Shown here one piece after another: positions 34,775-46,116 of a stretch of 64,000 bases of DNA. The stretch's first letter is position 1. Every line of letters begins with the position of its first letter. The stretch is from Brachypterus glaber (taxonomy: Eukaryota > Arthropoda > Insecta > Coleoptera > Kateretidae): assembly GCA_958510825.1 (NCBI GenBank), contig OY294048.1, positions 11,177,589-11,241,588 on the forward strand. Reading direction: 5' to 3'. The translations under genes and the position numbers were made by a program. The notes beneath the pieces were generated by a model. That model was not told the DNA's origin. It saw nothing but the letters and a program-made list of their open reading frames with translations, and did no database searches.

Positions 34775-35440
34775 TAAAAAAGTCCAAACATTTTTACGGC
34801 TTGTTTAATTTAGCTTAATAGTTATGTCAACGTTAAATGCTACATTTATTTTTAGCCAATTACTCGGTATATGCAAAATATTTATTGAAATTTTTTATTT
34901 ATTCAAATTTAAAAAGCTTTCATAACACAAATTATTTATAAATTGTGCATAAAAAGCGGTAGCTATCTGAATTTAAAATATTTTTTATTTAACACTATAT
35001 CGAGAGCTTCATAACATAGGGGTGTATCAACCGTGCCAAAATTGTAATAGCGGGTTGGTCCCAATTAAAGACAAAAATAATAATAATCTAAAACATTAAT
35101 TTATAACCACTCACTATTATTTGGAGACGTAACAAATACAAATAGCAGTCTGTTTGCTATTTGGGTAGCGAGCCACCAAACATGTGCATATATTAATATA
35201 AGAATCTAATTATCACTTAATACTTATCTGACTTTCTTATTCTAGCGAAGACTTCTTCTTATAACACAAACTGTAGATATGCGAAAGGTAAAAAAGTTCA
35301 AATATATTTTAAATTAATTAAAATATATTTTGCCAATAAAACGAAAGAATTAAAAAACAATTAAAAGTATTTAATAAAAGAAAAATGAAAAGTTAAAAAC
35401 AAATTTGAAATGAAAAAAATTATATATATATATTATTTTT
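34775..35440. other. intergenic, nothing recognised
   Basis: AT-rich, no supported feature. Confidence 0.4.
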
Positions 35441-35456
35441 TTTTCATGTGCCTGTA

Positions 35457-35750
35457 CACAAGACCACGAAAAATAAAAAAGGTCTCTTCCACCAGAGGAG
35501 ATAAACATTTCCATACGTGTTTGGGGTAGCTGAATCCAAATCCAGGGTAAGTTTGACTTGGTCAGATTGCACTTCTTTCCTAAACTCAAAAAAGTAATGA
35601 AGAGTGTCTTTATTAATTTTTTGAGGTTAGTAACGAAATGCGATTCGGCCGATCCAAGCCAACCCCGGATTTGGATTTAGCAATCCCCTATACGTATAGA
35701 AATGTTTGTCTTATCTGGTGGACAAGATCTTTTTTTTTTCGTGTGCCTGT
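35457..35750. mobile_element. palindromic MITE of the ACAGGCAC family
   Basis: The right end (ACAGGCACACG in complement) and arms with AAGGTCTCTTCCACCAGA, TGAATCCAAATCCAGGG and CTAAACTCAAAAAAGTAATG match 24581-24755. Here two arms are joined head to head. The minus frame 35371-35589 is not a gene. Confidence 0.7.
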
Positions 35751-35754
35751 CTTA

Positions 35755-36070
35755 TTAAAATAAAACAATCGAAGGGGTGGTTGCAATATGGAGGCAAAGT
35801 TTAATACATTTTAAATATTTACAGATAATTTGTTAAATACTTAGGTTTTAAGAGCACTTGGTTTTAAAAAAGGAAAAATTAGCAACTTCAGGGCCCTGTG
35901 AACTTTTATATATTTTAGCAACCATTGCTAATTGACATCACATTTTCTGCATATAACTTTCAGTTATTAACTGGTTACTTGGGACCTTTCCTTGAAAAAT
36001 AAACTATTGCTGCTAATATTCGTCCAGTTATTTGTTATCTCTGGAAATGCAGAGATATTACGCGGTTGCA
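35755..36070. other. intergenic, nothing recognised
   Basis: No supported feature. Confidence 0.4.
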
Positions 36071-36073
36071 TTT

Positions 36074-36735
36074 AAGCTCCAGAGTAATAACTTATCCCTG
36101 AGTTATTCCACGGAAGCTTACTGCTGCTAGAGAAAAATTAAACATGAAATTTTATAGTAGGTATTTAAGTAAGAAAATTATTTTTTAACTTAAAAGAAAA
36201 ATTTCGGCATCCGGCAAATTAAGTAAATTGAACTTCAGGAATAACAGCTTTTTTTCTGAAATTCAGTTTACCTAATTTAATGTTATCTTTTATGCTAATC
36301 AATAATGTATCACTCTCGCACCGGTAATTATGGACACACCCTTAAGCTCCAGAGTAATAACTTATCCCTGAGTTATTCCACGGAAGCTTACTGCTGCTAG
36401 AGAAAAATTAAACATGAACATTTATAGTATTTAAGTAAGAACATTATTTTTTAACTTAAAAGAAAAATTTCGGCCTATGGCAAATTAAGTAAATTGAACT
36501 TCAGGAATAACAGCTTTTTTTCTGAAATTCAGTTTACCTAATTTAATGTTATCTTTTATCAGTGATATACAGGGTGTCCGATTTTCGACCTTAAGCATGG
36601 GTATATAGGTTATTATAAGAGATACAAGGTCGGTTAAATTAGAAAAAAGTTTCGCAATTTTATGCTAATCAATAATGTATCACTCTCGCACCGGTAATAA
36701 TGGACACACCCTTAAGCTCCAGAGTAATAACTTAA
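36074..36735 (+). repeat. direct tandem duplication, ~268 bp unit
   Basis: The unit starting TTAAGCTCCAGAGTAATAAC (36074) repeats at 36342 and begins again at 36712. Copy 2 differs by a ~103 bp insertion (about 36558-36660) that contains ATACAGGGTGTCCGATTTTC, a MITE-like terminus. Confidence 0.8.
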
Positions 36736-36857
36736 CTCTATAAATTATTCGAAAACTATCATGAACTCGACAAATTGAAATATTCGTCAGAACTTTAGCT
36801 TAATTTTATGGGTAAATGCGTTAATCAAATAGACTTAATTCAAGTTTTAACCGTATA

Positions 36858-37712
36858 CAGTGCGTGCATTAAGTCTGGAATCACCCGAATAACTTTTTAG
36901 TTACAAGTAAAATACAAAAATCCTCGGACAGGTCGATTTATATTTTTAATTCTGCAAATTTTGGTCTAAAAAAAGTTATCAAAATTGGCACCCCCTTGCA
37001 CCCTCACCCCCCAATTTTTTTTTCAAATAGCAACCTACCCCTTGTGATACATCATTGGAAAGGTAATTTAATAAGCTTTCCAACAGTGTATGATAAAGCC
37101 TAATTTGTTAACGGGTCTATGAAAAAACGCATGTTTTATTTAAACATTGTTTGTGTGAAATATTACGCATAATATGGTAATTGTTGCCCTATTTCCTACT
37201 TGGCACCTTCCTGAGAATCTAAATAAGGTTGTTTTAAACTTATTGTAATATTTTATACCGTGTTGAAAAATGCAATTTTTTTTCTTTTTATTGACCAATT
37301 TTATGTTTACTATTTAATCGATTTTAATTCCGTTTTTTTACTGTCCACTGTCAAAGAGCTGAAGGACATCAATTTGAACATTTATAGTGAACTAAAGTTA
37401 TACTTTACATGTCTTTATAATAAACTAAATTGTGCATTTTATCATTAGCCCTTTACCAAATTAGGCTTTATTATACACCGTTGGAAAGCTTATTAAATTA
37501 CATTTCCAACGAAGTGTCAAAAGGGGTAGGTTGCTATTTGAAAAAAAAAAAAAAGTTGGGGGGTGAGGGTGCAAGGGGGTGCAAATTTTAATAACTTTTA
37601 TTACACCATAATTTGCAAAATTAAAAATAAAAATCGACCTATCCGAGGGTTTTTGTGTTTTACTTGTAACTAAAAAGTTAATCGGGTGATTCCAGAATTA
37701 ATGCACGCACTG
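36858..37712. mobile_element. MITE, CAGTGCGTGCATTAA ends, TA target site
   Basis: TIRs start CAGTGCGTGCATTAAGTCTG. TA flanks it at 36856-36857 and 37713-37714. Arms of about 290 bp continue through TTTTTAGTTACAAGTAAAA, GCACCCCCTTGCACCCTCAC and TTTCCAACGG. The plus frame at 37260-37448 lies in the spacer and is not recognised. Confidence 0.85.
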
Positions 37713-37722
37713 TATATAATTA

Positions 37723-38888
37723 CACTAGGCAACAAATCGCAACTTTTTTTTTGCCCCGATCGGAAAGTAAATTTTTCTTACTAATTCGAGGGCGTATAAT
37801 CCGAATCTGACCTTAGAAAAATTCCAGCACCTAAAATTTTTGAGATATAAGTTCAGGTAATAATGACGTTTTTTTTCAAAATCTTTAAAAAAAAGAGTAG
37901 AATTTTGAAAATTTTAGTGTATATTAAAAAAAAATACGAGGAATTTGAAAATCTATATGGCAAGAACCTACTATCAGAGTAAGTACGCGAAAAAAAAATA
38001 AAAAGGTTAAAATGAAAGTGCAGAGTTTACTTAATTGCTCATTTGTGGCAAAACTATCAAATTTTTTTAAAAACTTTATAGAACTTAATTTGTAGATTAT
38101 AAAATTCTCTACAAAAATATTTATACAAATATTTTTTTATTTTGCTTAGTTTGTTCCTAAAAAGTAAATAAATGAAAAAGATATAAAATTAAAGTACACA
38201 GTGTAAACTTTTTTCCCGAGCCCAAAAAATTTATTTTTCTTATCAATTTAAAGGCGTAGAATCCAAATTTGACCTTAAAAAAAATTCAGCACGTCTTATT
38301 TTTTAAATTTTAGTACATGCAATTATGACAATTTAAAAATAATTTATAAAACAAAATATTGTGTATTTTTTTTTGTTTTTTAAATGGTTCTACCTCATAA
38401 AAATGTTACTTTATTATATAAGAACCATAATACGTAACATTTTTTTAGTTCATTTTTGACCCCCTAGTAATGATTTTTGACAATTTTTAGCATGAGTACG
38501 TGGCGATAAGCTTGTCCCCTTATGTACCCTTCTTCTTACCCTCCACCACTACTTAGTTTTGTCACATTATCCATTTTTTTTAAATATTTTTTTTTTCATA
38601 ATATCCTTATTTATTCTACCTATGAATTTAAAGTTTCTATGTTTTAAGTTGGGTATTTTTTAACTAATATTGAGTCGCCGAATCCAAATTTGTCCTTGGA
38701 ATATTTTTGTCTCCCATGATTTTAGAACAAAAGAGGGATAAAATAATATTTTTTTAACATTTTTATCTTATTTTTCTCAGAAAACTTAGGTAATAGAAAT
38801 ATTCTGAGGCCAGATTCGGTTTCAGTGACCCAAAATTAGTTAAAAAACATATGACTCCAACCGGGGCAAGAAACCGTGTTGCCTAGTG
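37723..38888. mobile_element. CACTA-type non-autonomous element with TTA duplication
   Basis: It begins CACTAGGCAACA and ends TGTTGCCTAGTG. TTA lies directly on each side (37720-37722, 38889-38891). Sub-terminal TTGCCCCGATCGG and CCAACCGGGGCAA pair. The CACTA start with a 3 bp duplication suggests the CMC/EnSpm superfamily. The interior is AT-rich without a transposase. Confidence 0.75.
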
Positions 38889-39136
38889 TTATTTGGTGTT
38901 AATTTTGATTTTTTCTGATAATCCAAGTAATTCAAGTGTGGATTACTTGAAATTGGATACACCCTATGGTCTGTTTCGTCAAGCAACATAGTAAATTAAA
39001 AATCGCACAGTGCATATTTTCAAAACAGAATCGAATATTGGATGTGCGAATATACCACAATTAAAAAATAACTTAAACATTTAAATGTTGTAATTAAATT
39101 TCTTTATTTTTGAAAAAGTCATTAAAACTAAATTTA

Positions 39137-39659
39137 CTAGTCCGGGAGCCCACACCCAATAGAATTTTTTTTTATTACCTCACCGCTGATATTTTGTATA
39201 TGTGTTCTTTATGTCCAGTTAAACAACTTCTTACATAAGAAAATTCTCGGTAGCGGGGAGTTTTTTTCTGGGACCAACCCTTTACTTTAGGGCGTCCGAC
39301 AATGGCATTTTCCAAAAATTTTCGTCGGAAAAGGTTACCACTTGATTTTAAATGTTATTGATAAACGATCCTGAAAAAATGAGCTGTGAGGTGCTAAATG
39401 TTATGATGTCATAACTTTACTATGTTAGGTTAGCTATGACGTCATAACATTTGACACCTCACAGCTGATTTTTTCAGGATGGTTTGATAAAAACATTTAA
39501 AATCAAGTGGTAACCTTGTCCGCCAAAAATTTTCTGGCAAAAAAAACGCCCCACTACCGAGAATTTTCTTATGTTGTTTGACTGGACATAAAGAAAACAT
39601 ATACAAAGTCTCAACTGTGTAATAACAAAAATTCTACTGGACGTGGGATCCCGGACTAG
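39137..39659. mobile_element. foldback element, CTAGTCCGGG ends
   Basis: Arms from CTAGTCCGGGAGCCCAC and GTGGGATCCCGGACTAG match through CTCGGTAGCGGGG/CCCCACTACCGAG and CACTTGATTTTAAATG. A second, tighter palindrome sits at the centre (AGCTGTGAGGTGCTAAATGT with its complement, 39381-39464). Confidence 0.75.
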
Positions 39660-39664
39660 AAAAT

Positions 39665-40200
39665 TGAAGGTCGACCCGATCTGGGCGAGTATAAACAAAT
39701 AAATAAATAAGTTATATGTAGGTATTATCACATTTTCGACTATTTACGATACAAATCAATAACACACATAACATCTACACTAAATAAACATGAAACATTT
39801 GTCTCAGTAGATTTTTTTATTAAATTTATATGACTCAGTTTAAGCAGCAGGATCCCAAACAAATCTATTTTTATTTTTTAGCCAAATAAGAGAAAATAAG
39901 CTGTAAAGATATAAAATGCTTCGCATTCCCAGAATTCTCTTTGTATTAGATGTTATAATCAGATGCCGGACTTTTGGTATTCATTTACCGGGGGCTAATA
40001 ATAATTTACAAATAATAATTTAATATATTATTATATCAATTAATTGACAAGACCATGTAAAATACGGTCTTAAATCTTTTTTTATTAAGTATTGTAATTG
40101 TTTATTGTTTTTTCAAAATATTTAGTAAGCTTAATTAGTGTTTATTCATAGTTAATGGTAACTGATAATGATTAAAAATTTTTATTCACCTCTGTAATGA
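39665..40200. other. AT-rich, upstream of the 40.2 kb ribozyme
   Basis: No gene. It may include remnants of the retroelement that carried the hammerhead, but I see no RT sequence. Confidence 0.4.
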
Positions 40201-40205
40201 CGATA

Positions 40206-40244
40206 ACTCCTGATGATGCCTAGTGAGGCGAAACATGTCGAGTA
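40206..40244 (+). ncRNA. hammerhead ribozyme, minimal stem III
   Basis: Stem I ACUC (40206-40209) pairs with GAGU (40240-40243). The core is CUGAUGA (40210-40216). Stem II GCCU (218-221) pairs with AGGC (226-229) over loop AGUG, then GAAAC (40230-40234). An AU dinucleotide separates this from GUC (40237-40239), so stem III is only AC/GU with a two-base loop. All conserved core bases are present; the one oddity is an extra U at 40217 before stem II. Cleavage is predicted after 40239. The layout is that of Penelope-associated mini-hammerheads. Flanking sequence differs from the other two ribozymes here. Confidence 0.78.
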
Positions 40245-40439
40245 GATTATAAAAATTAAAATTGTATCCAGTAAGTACTAAAAAATCCTTTTATTTCTTG
40301 ATTATGGAACTGGATAATGGCTTTTTGTTAAATAATTTTATAAATAAACTAATAACTATTTACATATTATTATGCGAAATTTCAAAAAAATTCAAAAATC
40401 GTCCTAGACAAAAAAAAATCATGGATATGAATTTGTTTC

Positions 40440-40830
40440 ATGAAAAAATAAGCAACGTTTTTTTTTTGTCCATCCGTCTGTCTATCTGTCTGCCCGTCCG
40501 ATGTCATGGTTTTTTTTAAAGACGATAACTCTAGAACGAATAATCCGATCGACTTGAAATTTTTGGAAAAAAATCAAGTTCTACGGAGCGAAGATCCCTA
40601 TTGTTTTTAAAAGTAATCCCCCCAAAAACAAAAAAATTATTGTGAGTTAAACTTTTAAAAAAATCGAAAAAAGTTGAAAGAAAATTCCGATTAAAGTAAC
40701 TTTTTTAGGAATAATTACTTTTATTATTAGGGTAAATTCTACCAATTTTAAAAGTAATCCCTCTAAAAACGAAAAGGTTATGGGGCAATTTTTTTTTTAA
40801 ATAAAAAACTATAATTTCCATAAAAAAAAA
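40440..40830 (+). repeat. dispersed repeat with GTCTGTCTG tract (inverted pair with 63430-63830)
   Basis: A CCGTCTGTCTATCTGTCTGC tract and GATAACTCTAGAACGAATAA precede two ~150 bp sub-repeats (AAAAGTAATCCCnCnAAAA, AAAATTCCGATTAAAGTAAC). All are recognisable in reverse complement at 63430-63830. Confidence 0.65.
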
Positions 40831-40834
40831 ATTT

Positions 40835-41700
40835 TTTTTCGTTTTTCACAAAAAGAAAATGATAAAATTTTAAAAAATTTTGAACCATTTTTAGAAACTT
40901 GGGATTTAGGGATATTTATGAATAATCATTGTGTAATTTTTGTCGATTTTGGAAATTTAAAATCGTCCTATAACACTCTTCTAGCACATGATGCTACGAA
41001 GAGTACAAAAAAAATAAAACCCGGTTGATTAAATTTAATTCTTATTCGAAAAGCTGTCGAATTCACCATTCACAAAGAATTCCTTGATCAAATAGTCAGG
41101 GTCAGATTAATGTTTTACAGCCCGGAGCTTTAGTCAAAAAGTCCTTTCATGTTTATATTAAACCAAAATTTAATTTCACTGTGTCTCTGGTTGCTTGATA
41201 ATGAGTAGCTTTGTCGTTGATTTAGAGTGAGATAAATTCTAATCTAAATTAAATTATTGTGTCCAAGAGATGCAAAAAATATGAAATTTAGAAGATTTAT
41301 AATTTTCTATTTTTAAATACATGGTGTGGCTAAAACAGATTTGTCGTTTTTTAGCATTATTATTAGAGCCATTGGAAAAAAAATTATATCAGTCAATATA
41401 CACCCAACAAGCTATAACAAAAGTATTTTACTAGTATTTTGGATATAGCTTATTTGACCCCATTAATGGAAAATCAATGCATTGCTTTCCCATTTTAAAA
41501 ATTTTCAAAATAAAAAAAAAAGCTCGATCGGTCGATCGATCGGTCTGTCCGGGAAACCTTGTCAACAAGATACGTTATTTTTATGAATAAGCTAATAACT
41601 ATAATTTTGCTTGCCCTAATTTTATGAATAAGCCAATATCTATAATTTTGCCTTCTTCTTCCTTCAAAAAAAGAAATTTATTTTTATATCTTGTATTACA
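40835..41700. other. intergenic, nothing recognised
   Basis: No gene. Around 41520 a GATCGGTCGATCGATCGGTC tract beside CCTTGTCAACAAGATAC is a relative of the 51235-51330 array. Confidence 0.4.
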
Positions 41701-41709
41701 AATTTCTAG

Positions 41710-42513
41710 GGACCCTGTATAATACAACCCATAAGTCACTTTACCATTTAAAAATTGAATAACTTTTTTGTTGGTATTTTTTTTGTTTATTTCTTTTACA
41801 ATATAGAGTACAGGGATGGATTTTTTTTTTAAATAAGTATAAAAATCATGTCTTTTAAATGAGAACCATTTTCCGCTTTGCAAGTACGGGCGCTTTTCAC
41901 GACATTTTTCATGACGGCTCCTAACATGTATGGCTCCAGCTAGAGTCATGCATTAACGTGAATTACACCACCTCAAGGTCACAGTTTGGTGCGGTGTGAC
42001 ATTTCAAATGGTAATCGGGCCCTACTGCTAGAAAAATAGGACAGTTACAGTTACAGTTAAGGGGAACGGCGACCGATAACGCTGGAAAATTTTGTGCGCC
42101 TTGCAGTGGAGGTCATGCCAGATACATGGTAGCAGCAAGATGGGGCAACTGCCATGCGGCCAGAGCCACAATGCAGCTTTTAAGACAGATTTTCGAAGAG
42201 CGATTTGGCAGCACCGGACTTTCTTTAGGGCTACCTGAATGAATGGGTGTATGCCACCAAGCCTAGGCCTATTCAACAGCTTAAGCCAGTCAGTGTTAGA
42301 AGCCGTCATGGAAAATTTCGTGAAAAGAACACGTGCTTGCAAAGCGGAAAATGTACGTCATTTAAAAGACATAATTTTTCATACATAGTTAAGAAAAAAA
42401 TCCATTTCCTGTACTCTATATTGTAAAAGAAATAAATTAAAAAAAAAATACAAAAAATAAAGTTATTCCAATTTTAAATGGTAAAGTGACTTATTGTCCA
42501 CCCCGTATAATGA
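41710..42513. mobile_element. palindrome built from inverted mariner-type 3' ends
   Basis: Both arms contain ATAAGTCACTTTACC / GGTAAAGTGACTTAT, an AT-rich block, and AAAAGACAT next to CGCTTTGCAAG. These arms include the sense and antisense copies of the end of the transposase frame. The structure is therefore a tail-to-tail inverted duplication of a mariner 3' end. The frame at 41599-41949 (minus) is the antisense-arm copy. Confidence 0.7.
42095..42388 (+). pseudogene. mariner/Tc1-superfamily transposase, C-terminal remnant
   Basis: Read on the plus strand with stops at 42130 and two later positions, one frame gives QQDGATAMRPEPQCSF, APDF, and GYLNEWVYATKPRPIQQLKP. These match the conserved QQDGATAH, SPDLxPxDFFLWGYLK and VYxTKPxTIQQLK blocks of DDE_3-type transposases in insects. 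A frame change near 42308 then gives MENFVKRTRACKAENVRHLK followed by DIIFHT and a stop, the usual C-terminus. At least one frameshift and three stops make it dead. The catalytic Asp of the SPDL block survives in altered context only (APDF). Confidence 0.75.
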
Positions 42514-42514
42514 T

Positions 42515-44140
42515 ATTAAACTTCACACATGACGTTAAATGTCATTAAATATAAGGTCCCTAGTTTGTTCTTAACTTCTGTGGGTGATTACGATTCGCTC
42601 ACCGCAGTTCTACAGACTAGTAAAAAAAGCTTTACTTTTCCTCTTAGTAAAACAATACTATTATATTGCATAGGTTTTTATTTTAGAATACTGTAAACAA
42701 TTTTACCTTTTGTTATAAATAAAAGATTGCAGTTATAGCTATTGAATTCAGTCTATAAATTCAAATACAATGGGGGTTATTCGTTTTATTATTTTCTTAA
42801 AAACAACGGGTGATAAACATCTCGACTCATCACGTCTCTACTCACACACATCTCCATTCCCACACATGACTACCCACACATGTCTACCCACACATATTTC
42901 TACTACCACACAAGTTAAATTTAATTTGAGCGCTGAAAAAAAATTACAGGATGACTTAAAATAGTGGAAAAACCGTTAATATGTATTAATATTAGGTGGG
43001 CCACTTTTTTGTAGTTCAGTGTATAATTGCAGTAATATTTTTCGATTTATACCCCAACCTGTATATTTTAATGGATCACTGAGTATAATAGGGTCAAGGC
43101 AAAAGTAAATTCGCTAATAGCAATTGTAAAATAACAATAATAGAAAAAATATACAAATTATTATTATTATGAAATAATTTCTTTTAAAACATAATTGTTT
43201 ATTGATTTGTACTTTATCCCACATTATTTCGCGAAAGTATAAAAATTTTATTAGATATTGTTGATAACAATGAAGGTGGTACAGCTTTTTAGTTTGATGT
43301 ATGAAGCTTTATTTCATACAAATATAAGCAAGATTCCAGGTAAAAATTAGCAGTTAGACTATATCAGGGCAGGAGTTATTTTGAGCTTTTTTACCTACTG
43401 CACAGTTAAAAAAGAATAGCTTTCACTAAAATTGTAAATAGTCCCAAATAAATTTGTATTTTCCTTTTTTGCCGCATCCAAAATTTTTGAGTTTTCATGT
43501 TCAAATATTCAAATATAAAAATTTGTTGATTTTTGATCATTTACCGAACAGATCTACAATTTTGTTTATTTTTTTTAAGCTATTATGGATATTTTTAAAG
43601 CTATTTACAAAAACACATGAAATTGCACAGCATAAAAAATAAATTGCGCCTTCCGAATGGTTTAAAATGAAAAATTAGAAATGCTTATTGATTTTTGTTC
43701 ATTTAACAGAAGAAACCTACAATAATGGCCAGCATGAATAATGTTTCTATTTGCTAAGTTCCCAAAAATTTAAAATCATTGAAAAAAAGGCCAATATATA
43801 TGAAATTGAATATCAGGAATAACATTTTAAACAATTTTTACTAATTTGGTAGCATTTTTGTAAATATATTTTTCTAAAAAAATGTCTATCTATAGTCAAA
43901 TGGACAGAAAACAGTGAATAGTACCATAGTACCCTCTGATTTTAACGATGGATAGCTGCATGTTAAAATAAGTAGCTTCCTAGGATAAATTATTGACAAA
44001 TTCCCAAACCATTAGCGAGGCATTTTATTTATTTACTTAGGCAAAACATCTTAAGCTAAAAATTTGCTAGGAATAATATGTAACCGAGGTATATTTGACC
44101 AGACTATTTTTAAAATAAATTAACTTATAACACCAAACTG
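42515..44140. other. intergenic with a CA-rich tract
   Basis: No gene recognised. 42610-42670 shares ACAGACTAGT and TTTTCCTCTTAGTAAAACAA with 27160-27215. Confidence 0.4.
42828..42915 (+). repeat. degenerate CACACATCTCTAC tandem repeat
   Basis: About seven imperfect units of 12-14 bp, such as CTACCCACACATGTCTACCC. The frame at 42770-42964 runs through it. Confidence 0.7.
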
Positions 44141-44142
44141 AA

Positions 44143-44418
44143 AATTACATTACATTACATTACATTTTTTTAACCTCGTACTATTATTAAGCATCCCCTA
44201 AGTCCAGGACTTGTGTGGGCTAGTAGTAGAGGGAACCATCGGCTTTAATTGACTTTCGAACCAATTTATAGAGAGTGTCCGCTTCACTTACGCTTCGTCA
44301 AATTTCAATTATTAATTAACTGAAAAAGGCAAATCGGCGCCGGTGAGAATTGAACTCACGCTATTTGTGTAGTAAACTCGCCAAGTACGACGCGGTAGTC
44401 CACTACACCAATCCTCCC
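44143..44418 (-). mobile_element. tRNA-derived SINE
   Basis: On the minus strand the 5' head (44418 downwards) has an RNA polymerase III A box, TGGTGTAGTGG (44410-44400), and a B box, GTTCAATTC (44355-44347), in a tRNA-like arrangement ending CACCGGCGCC. The acceptor ends do not pair well, so it is not a working tRNA gene. A ~150 bp body (AGGGGATGCTTAATAATAGT at its end) is followed by AAAAAAATG and a TAATG/TGTAA short-repeat tail at 44143-44165. The tail resembles the ATGTAATGTG near the 3' end of the LINE at 16237. LINE-assisted mobilisation is an inference from that. Confidence 0.82.
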
Positions 44419-44479
44419 AAATGAGTCAAATATACTATAAAATAATAATATAAAATATAACTTTTACTAATTAAAATAC

Positions 44480-44640
44480 ACTGCCCAGTAAAAGAGCTTT
44501 CCCATTTTTCACCTCCGCTCGTGAAACGATTTTTTTATTATCAGATTCACTTTCAGCAATCTTAAAAACTCCAATATACCAATTTTCACGGAAATTACCC
44601 TGGCCCCTCAGTGGGTGGATTTGGAAAATTTTAATTTTAA
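44480..44640 (+). repeat. solo copy of the 50.4-51.1 kb minisatellite start
   Basis: CACTGCCCAGTAAAAGAGCT, TTTTTTATTATCAGATTCAC and ACCAATTTTCACGGAAA are shared with 50376-50520. Confidence 0.65.
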
Positions 44641-44644
44641 GATC

Positions 44645-45340
44645 AGTTTTAGCGATCTCAAACCGACCCTGTTTGAAAATGAAAACGATTTATCAAGAAT
44701 TTTTCTAAAAATTCTTTATTTAGGCAACATTTTTATATTTTGGTAAGGTATTGACTAATAATATATTTTAGGTAAAGAAGATATAGCAGATAAGTATTAT
44801 TTTAAACGCAATACCTTACCAGCGCATCTAGAAATAGGTGCGCCTGATAAGAACATTTTAATTTTATTTTCTGTTTTAGATTTTTTATCGATATAAATAA
44901 TCATTGAGGTGAAATTCAACCATTAAAAAAATATATATTTATTTTTTATTTTTCAACAATCCTGACTAATGTATGCCAAATTGCTGCGCTTTAATTTTTG
45001 GTCAAAAATATATAGATATTTTGCATAAATTTACATTATAAAATATTCTTGTGATAATTCTATTCTGAATTTCAACAGTAGAAACAAAGTAATAGCATAA
45101 GGGATACTGTATACATTATAACATACTTATAACATACTTATAGGACGGTTTTATAATCATCACATTGACTTTTTTATAATGGTTGTGTACTTCACTAAAA
45201 GAAACTTCTAAATTACTGAAATGCTTTATAAAATAGGGCCCTTTTTGGTTGTATAGACGTTATATAGTGGTATTTAACCGCCATATTAAATTTTCACGTT
45301 TCTATAAGATATTCTGTATAGCATTTCTAACAGCCTTTAT
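44645..45340. other. intergenic, nothing recognised
   Basis: No supported feature. Confidence 0.4.
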
Positions 45341-45349
45341 AATATAGTA

Positions 45350-45480
45350 TATTAAAGTACTAGTTTCATAACATACGTTTTTAGCGCACGAGTACAAGTT
45401 TAGAAAACGAGCCACTTGCGGCGAGTTTTCTAAAGTACTAGTGGCCTAAAAACGTGTTATGAAACGAGTGCTTTATACAA
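45350..45480. repeat. hairpin cassette, GTTTCATAACA stem
   Basis: AAAGTACTAGTTTCATAACA, then an apex AACGAGCCACTTGCGGCGAG, then TGTTATGAAACGAGTGCTTT. The stem is unrelated to the cassettes at 5.3 and 14.4 kb, but the apex (CTCGCC...GGCTCGT on the other strand) is the same motif. Confidence 0.55.
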
Positions 45481-46116
45481 TTTTTTCTATTTTGCTCTAA
45501 AATTTAAAAAAACTTAGATTGATGACTGATTTAGGGATTTTTGTTTTGGATTGGCATTACAATTTACACCATGTTTAAAATTTTAAGAACAAATGATATT
45601 TTGATATATTTTATAGTCATCTCTTCTCTTTTTTACTGCAATTAACCAAGCCACAATTTTAAGATGGTAAAAATAACCTAAACACAAAATTTTGTAGAAA
45701 ATTCAACTTTAAAGCGACATTGACATTTGCACGGAAAACGTCAATCGATAGACCAGGTCTGTTGCCAACCCAAAAGAACAAAAAGTACAGACCTCTTATG
45801 GGCCTTATAAGAGTCGCAAAATATAAAAAAAATATTTTGCTAGTTGGGATGTTCCTGCATGCATACAAGCTTTTATAAAAAAGAAGTTCCTAACACTTAG
45901 GAAAAATATCTTTTCCGCACTTGTCAGGAAAATAACTATTCTTTTTTTTTCCAGAAGATGCTATTAGTGTTTTGTACGAAATAAGTATTGGATATGGGAA
46001 TGCTTTTAGAATATACAATATTCTATCAATTATTTATTATTTTATTACAGAATATATTGTCTTAGTTCCAACAAAACTTAAAAGAGCAAATTGGATAATG
46101 TTAACTTTAACCGCTT

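Noticed and set aside
42028..42342. Minus-strand 104-codon frame
   Set aside because: It is the antisense of the mariner transposase remnant, which matches family motifs on the plus strand.
44343..44418. Functional tRNA gene on the minus strand
   Set aside because: A and B boxes are good, but the acceptor ends do not pair and a long body plus repeat tail follow, as in a SINE.
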